Assembly (NCBI GenBank): GCA_003225515.1
Contig: QIAK01000334.1
Location: 1 to 7,147 of the forward strand
Length of the DNA: 7,147 nt
Source: Acidobacteriota bacterium
GTDB taxonomy: Bacteria; Acidobacteriota; Terriglobia; Terriglobales; Acidobacteriaceae
Direction of reading: 5' to 3'
The position numbers were made by a program, and so were the translations under genes. Each line of letters begins with the position of its first letter. The first letter of the stretch is position 1. Shown here piece after piece: positions 4,877-7,147 of the stretch. Below the pieces are notes generated by a model, which saw only the letters and a list, made by a program, of their open reading frames with translations, did not search any database and had not been told where the DNA came from.

Positions 4877-6583
4877 ATGCGGCAAGAGGAGACGAGTCTG
4901 GGAAATACCAGCACGGCTTCGCACCAGGTGAGAGACCCGGACAGAACCTCTCCTCCGGGATTGCTGTGGACGCCGCTGCTCGCCATCAGCGCCGCGGCAT
5001 TCGTCGTAGAAATCCCGTTCTTCTTTCTGGGCACTCCATCGGGACACGATGTGGAGTTCCATCTTTACTCCTGGCTCGACGTCCTCGCGCAGTGGAAGCA
5101 GGGGATTCTATATCCGCGCTGGGCCGATCTGGCGCATTTTGGTTACGGAGAACCTCGATTTGTGTTTTATCCGCCGGCCTCGTGGACGCTGGGTGCCGGC
5201 CTCAGCTCGATTTTTCCCTGGAGGATTGCGTCTGACATTTACATATGGATCGTGTTGGTCGCGGCGGGCGTATCGATGTTCATGCTGGCACGGCAATGGT
5301 TCGATCGGCGCGACGCGATGTTCGCTGCTGTGCTCTACGCCGTAAATCCTTACCATCTTGTGATCGTTTATTGGCGCAGCGCCTTCGCAGAATTGCTGGC
5401 GAGTTGCCTGTTGCCGCTGCTGATGTTATTCGTGCTGAAGGCGGTAGACGAAGGCTGGCGCATGATCGGGCCCCTGGCGCTCCTGCTGGCGGCGGCGTGG
5501 CTGACGAATGCTCCGGCGGCAGTAATGATTCACTACTCGCTGGCGCTGCTGATTCTGTATTTCAGCTTTCAGCAGCGCTCGCCACGTCTCTTATTCATTG
5601 GGGCGGGCGCTGTGGCTCTGGGGGTGTGCCTGGCGGCATTCTATTTGCTTCCTGCGATCTACGAACAGAAATGGATCAATATCGCGCAGGCGGTGTCAGC
5701 GGGATCGCGTCCTGCGGACAATTTCTTGTTCATTCACACCACGGATGCCGATCATGATGCATTCAATCGGCTTATTTCGTGGGTGGCGGTGCTGGAGATG
5801 GCGGTAATTTTAGCGTCGTCCTGGGCAGCTTGGCGCTCGCGGGGAGCGAGGCGCGAAGTCTGGAGGGTCATGCTCGGCTGGGCAGTTGCGTGCAGCCTCC
5901 TGATGTTTTCGGTGACGGAGTTGTTGTGGAGCGTCCTGCCGAAAATGCAATTTATGCAGTTTCCCTGGCGCTGGTTATTGTGCCTGAGCTTTATCTTTTC
6001 TATTTTCGTGAGCATGGGGCTACGACGATGGTATTGGCGAGGTGCAATTTGCGTGCTCTCCCTCATCGTGATTGGCGTTGCGTGGAAAACTGTCCAGGCA
6101 CCATGGTGGGACAATGCGGCCGATCTCCGCGAGATGCAGGACAATATGGCGACGGGCACTGGATATGAAGGGACGGATGAATACACTCCCGCGGGTGGGG
6201 ATCCCGGAGCGCTCAACAAAGAAGCCCGCAAAGTTTCAGTAGACGGGCCGGCGCATGCGGCAATTCATGTCTACCGTTGGGATGCAGAGTCAAAGATGTT
6301 CACCGCGGATGTGTCTGCTCGCGATCAATTGGCAGTGAAGCTGTTCCAGTATCCGGCATGGCGAGTCCAGGTGAACGGAGACGTGGTGGAGACGACCGCA
6401 CGCGCGGACACGGGCCAGATGCTCGTGCCGGTTGAGGCCGGCGCGAACCGCGTGCAAATCACTTTTATCCGAACGTGGGACCGCAGGCTGGGTGGGTGGA
6501 CTTCGATTCTCACAGTGCTGTCCTTAGGAGTCTGGATTGGGGTAACGCGACGGCGCAGCGGAGCGAAGGTCTCGTTCTCGTAA
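4877..6583 (+). CDS. Large polytopic membrane protein, GT-C glycosyltransferase-like (PTPS-related / YfhO-like)
   Basis: A 568-residue inner-membrane protein with about 10-11 hydrophobic segments. After the first segment (about 34-52) comes GHDVEFHLYSW (56-66), an acidic/His loop at the place of the catalytic Asp of GT-C enzymes, then FGYGEPRFVFYPP (88-100) and VNPYHLVIVYWRSAFAELL (156-174). These fit the '6-pyruvoyl-tetrahydropterin synthase-related' membrane family, which despite its name resembles lipid-phospho-sugar glycosyltransferases. A periplasmic part from about 410 contains GYEGTDEYTP (429-438) and a beta-domain with FQYPAWRVQVNG (490-501), like the C-terminal domain of YfhO proteins, then a last membrane segment (541-557) and a basic tail. 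The acceptor is unknown; polysaccharide or teichoic-acid-like glycosylation is only inference. ATG 4877 lacks an evident ribosome-binding site, while AGAGGAG lies just inside the gene, so the true start could be slightly downstream. rdgB follows. Confidence 0.8.
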   Translation: MRQEETSLGNTSTASHQVRDPDRTSPPGLLWTPLLAISAAAFVVEIPFFFLGTPSGHDVEFHLYSWLDVLAQWKQGILYPRWADLAHFGYGEPRFVFYPPASWTLGAGLSSIFPWRIASDIYIWIVLVAAGVSMFMLARQWFDRRDAMFAAVLYAVNPYHLVIVYWRSAFAELLASCLLPLLMLFVLKAVDEGWRMIGPLALLLAAAWLTNAPAAVMIHYSLALLILYFSFQQRSPRLLFIGAGAVALGVCLAAFYLLPAIYEQKWINIAQAVSAGSRPADNFLFIHTTDADHDAFNRLISWVAVLEMAVILASSWAAWRSRGARREVWRVMLGWAVACSLLMFSVTELLWSVLPKMQFMQFPWRWLLCLSFIFSIFVSMGLRRWYWRGAICVLSLIVIGVAWKTVQAPWWDNAADLREMQDNMATGTGYEGTDEYTPAGGDPGALNKEARKVSVDGPAHAAIHVYRWDAESKMFTADVSARDQLAVKLFQYPAWRVQVNGDVVETTARADTGQMLVPVEAGANRVQITFIRTWDRRLGGWTSILTVLSLGVWIGVTRRRSGAKVSFS

Positions 6584-6630
6584 TGCTTTGTGCGACTGGT
6601 GTGGTTTGCGTTTGTATTCTACGTCCATGA
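6583..6630 (+). other. 15-codon mini-ORF bridging the membrane-protein gene and rdgB
   Basis: The ATG at 6583 overlaps the preceding stop codon (TAATG), and the mini-ORF ends in a TGA at 6628-6630 that overlaps the rdgB start (ATGA). It encodes MLCATGVVCVCILRP, a small Cys-containing hydrophobic peptide. Both overlaps are of the kind that let ribosomes terminate and restart, so it may couple rdgB translation to the upstream gene; rdgB itself has no obvious Shine-Dalgarno sequence. A peptide function is unlikely, and chance cannot be excluded. Confidence 0.3.
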
Positions 6631-7147
6631 AACGAATTCTGATTGCGACCTCAAATCCCGGCAAGCTGCGTGACTTTGTCGGAGCAGCGGCAGCTCACGA
6701 AATCGAGATCGCAGGCATCCCCGGCTTCTCTTCGCTGCCGCTGGTGGTTGAAGACGGACTTACGTTCGAAGACAACGCACGTAAGAAAGCGGAAGAGTAT
6801 AGCCGGTCTGTGCCGGGAGAGATCGTGGTGGCGGATGATTCCGGACTGGAAGTGGATGCGCTTGATGGAGCGCCGGGCGTGCACTCGGCGCGGTATGCCG
6901 CCGAGGCTCCGCACCTGGCGGACGAAAATACTGAAGACGATGCCAATAATGCTCGCGTCCTGCGGGAATTGAGGAATGTTCCGCCGGAAAAACGTACCGG
7001 ACGATTCGTGTGCGTGCTGGCCGCAGCCCGCAATGGAAAGACGCTGGCTGCTTTTCGCGGAACGGCTGAGGGAGTGATTCTTGACTCGCCGCGCGGGACG
7101 GGCGGCTTCGGATACGATCCGTTGTTTTATTTTCCGCAGATAGCAAA
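6627..7147 (+). CDS. rdgB: Non-canonical purine NTP pyrophosphatase RdgB/HAM1 (C-terminus beyond window)
   Basis: A cytosolic housekeeping enzyme that hydrolyses ITP, dITP and XTP to the monophosphate and pyrophosphate, keeping deaminated purines out of DNA and RNA. The 173 complete codons in view show the family signatures: MKRILIATSNPGK with the nucleotide-binding SNPGK (9-13), FEDNARKKA (47-55), the catalytic VADDSGLEVDALDGAPGVHS (68-87) with D71 at the position of the general base, SARY (87-90), GRFVCVLA (125-132), and GTGGFGYDPLFYFP (157-170). The usual length is about 195-205 residues, so roughly 25-30 residues, including the final SHR motif, lie past the right edge. ATG 6627 is the family's normal start. 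It has no clear ribosome-binding site and sits 43 bases after the membrane-protein gene, linked to it by a mini-ORF. Confidence 0.96.
   Translation, partial: MKRILIATSNPGKLRDFVGAAAAHEIEIAGIPGFSSLPLVVEDGLTFEDNARKKAEEYSRSVPGEIVVADDSGLEVDALDGAPGVHSARYAAEAPHLADENTEDDANNARVLRELRNVPPEKRTGRFVCVLAAARNGKTLAAFRGTAEGVILDSPRGTGGFGYDPLFYFPQIA

Noticed and set aside
5752..6231. Long minus-strand open frame inside the membrane-protein gene
   Set aside because: Antisense shadow of a well-supported gene; Ser/Arg-rich with no recognisable domain.
6760..7146. Minus-strand open frame across rdgB
   Set aside because: The plus strand encodes unmistakable RdgB signatures; the reverse frame is a shadow rich in Arg, Pro and Ser.
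1..7147. Search for CRISPR arrays, tRNA/rRNA genes, insertion sequences or phage genes
   Set aside because: No regularly spaced repeats, transposase motifs, terminal inverted repeats or recognisable RNA genes were seen by eye.

Overview
The window looks like chromosome of an acidobacterium (Acidobacteriota, Terriglobia-like). This is a family-level judgement: moderately GC-rich DNA, an Ig-like-domain lipoprotein, a PEP-CTERM protein, a small 'MKDIHEVLR...' coiled-coil protein next to a PilZ protein, and a nickel-transporter relative with a GAETPTQ motif are a combination I associate with that phylum. No rRNA, tRNA, CRISPR array or mobile element is visible.

Layout. Positions 1-296 (minus strand) hold the N-terminal part of an Ig-like-domain lipoprotein that runs off the left edge and has its own sigma70-type promoter at 364-391. 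Then comes about 500 bases without a convincing intact gene, containing what looks like a decayed IPT/TIG-type repeat (minus strand, about 502-603). From 875 every gene is on the plus strand: a stand-alone cyclic-nucleotide-binding-fold protein (875-1342), a NiCoT-type nickel/cobalt transporter relative (1425-2213), a secreted PEP-CTERM protein (2487-3101) behind a near-consensus sigma54 promoter and ending in a strong terminator (3124-3151), a small coiled-coil protein (3266-3532) 29 bases ahead of a REC-PilZ-PilZ protein (3562-4704), a large GT-C-like membrane protein with a YfhO-like C-terminal domain (4877-6583), and the first 173 codons of the RdgB/HAM1 nucleotide-sanitising pyrophosphatase (6627 to the right edge).

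How the parts relate. The PEP-CTERM gene is an independent unit, controlled through sigma54 and insulated by its terminator. The coiled-coil and PilZ genes probably form an operon, with a three-copy ATTACC repeat and a possible sigma70 promoter in front. The PilZ protein looks like a signal integrator with an altered receiver domain and one complete and one incomplete PilZ domain. The membrane glycosyltransferase-like gene and rdgB are linked by a 15-codon mini-ORF that overlaps the stop of one and the start of the other, which suggests translational coupling. Several products (lipoprotein, PEP-CTERM protein, GT-C-like protein, PilZ protein) are cell-envelope or surface related, but nothing shows that they form one system.

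I do not see a clear-cut novel defence or biosynthetic system. The best candidates for something under-described are the coiled-coil/REC-PilZ-PilZ pair with its repeat-bearing promoter region and the sigma54-driven PEP-CTERM gene.
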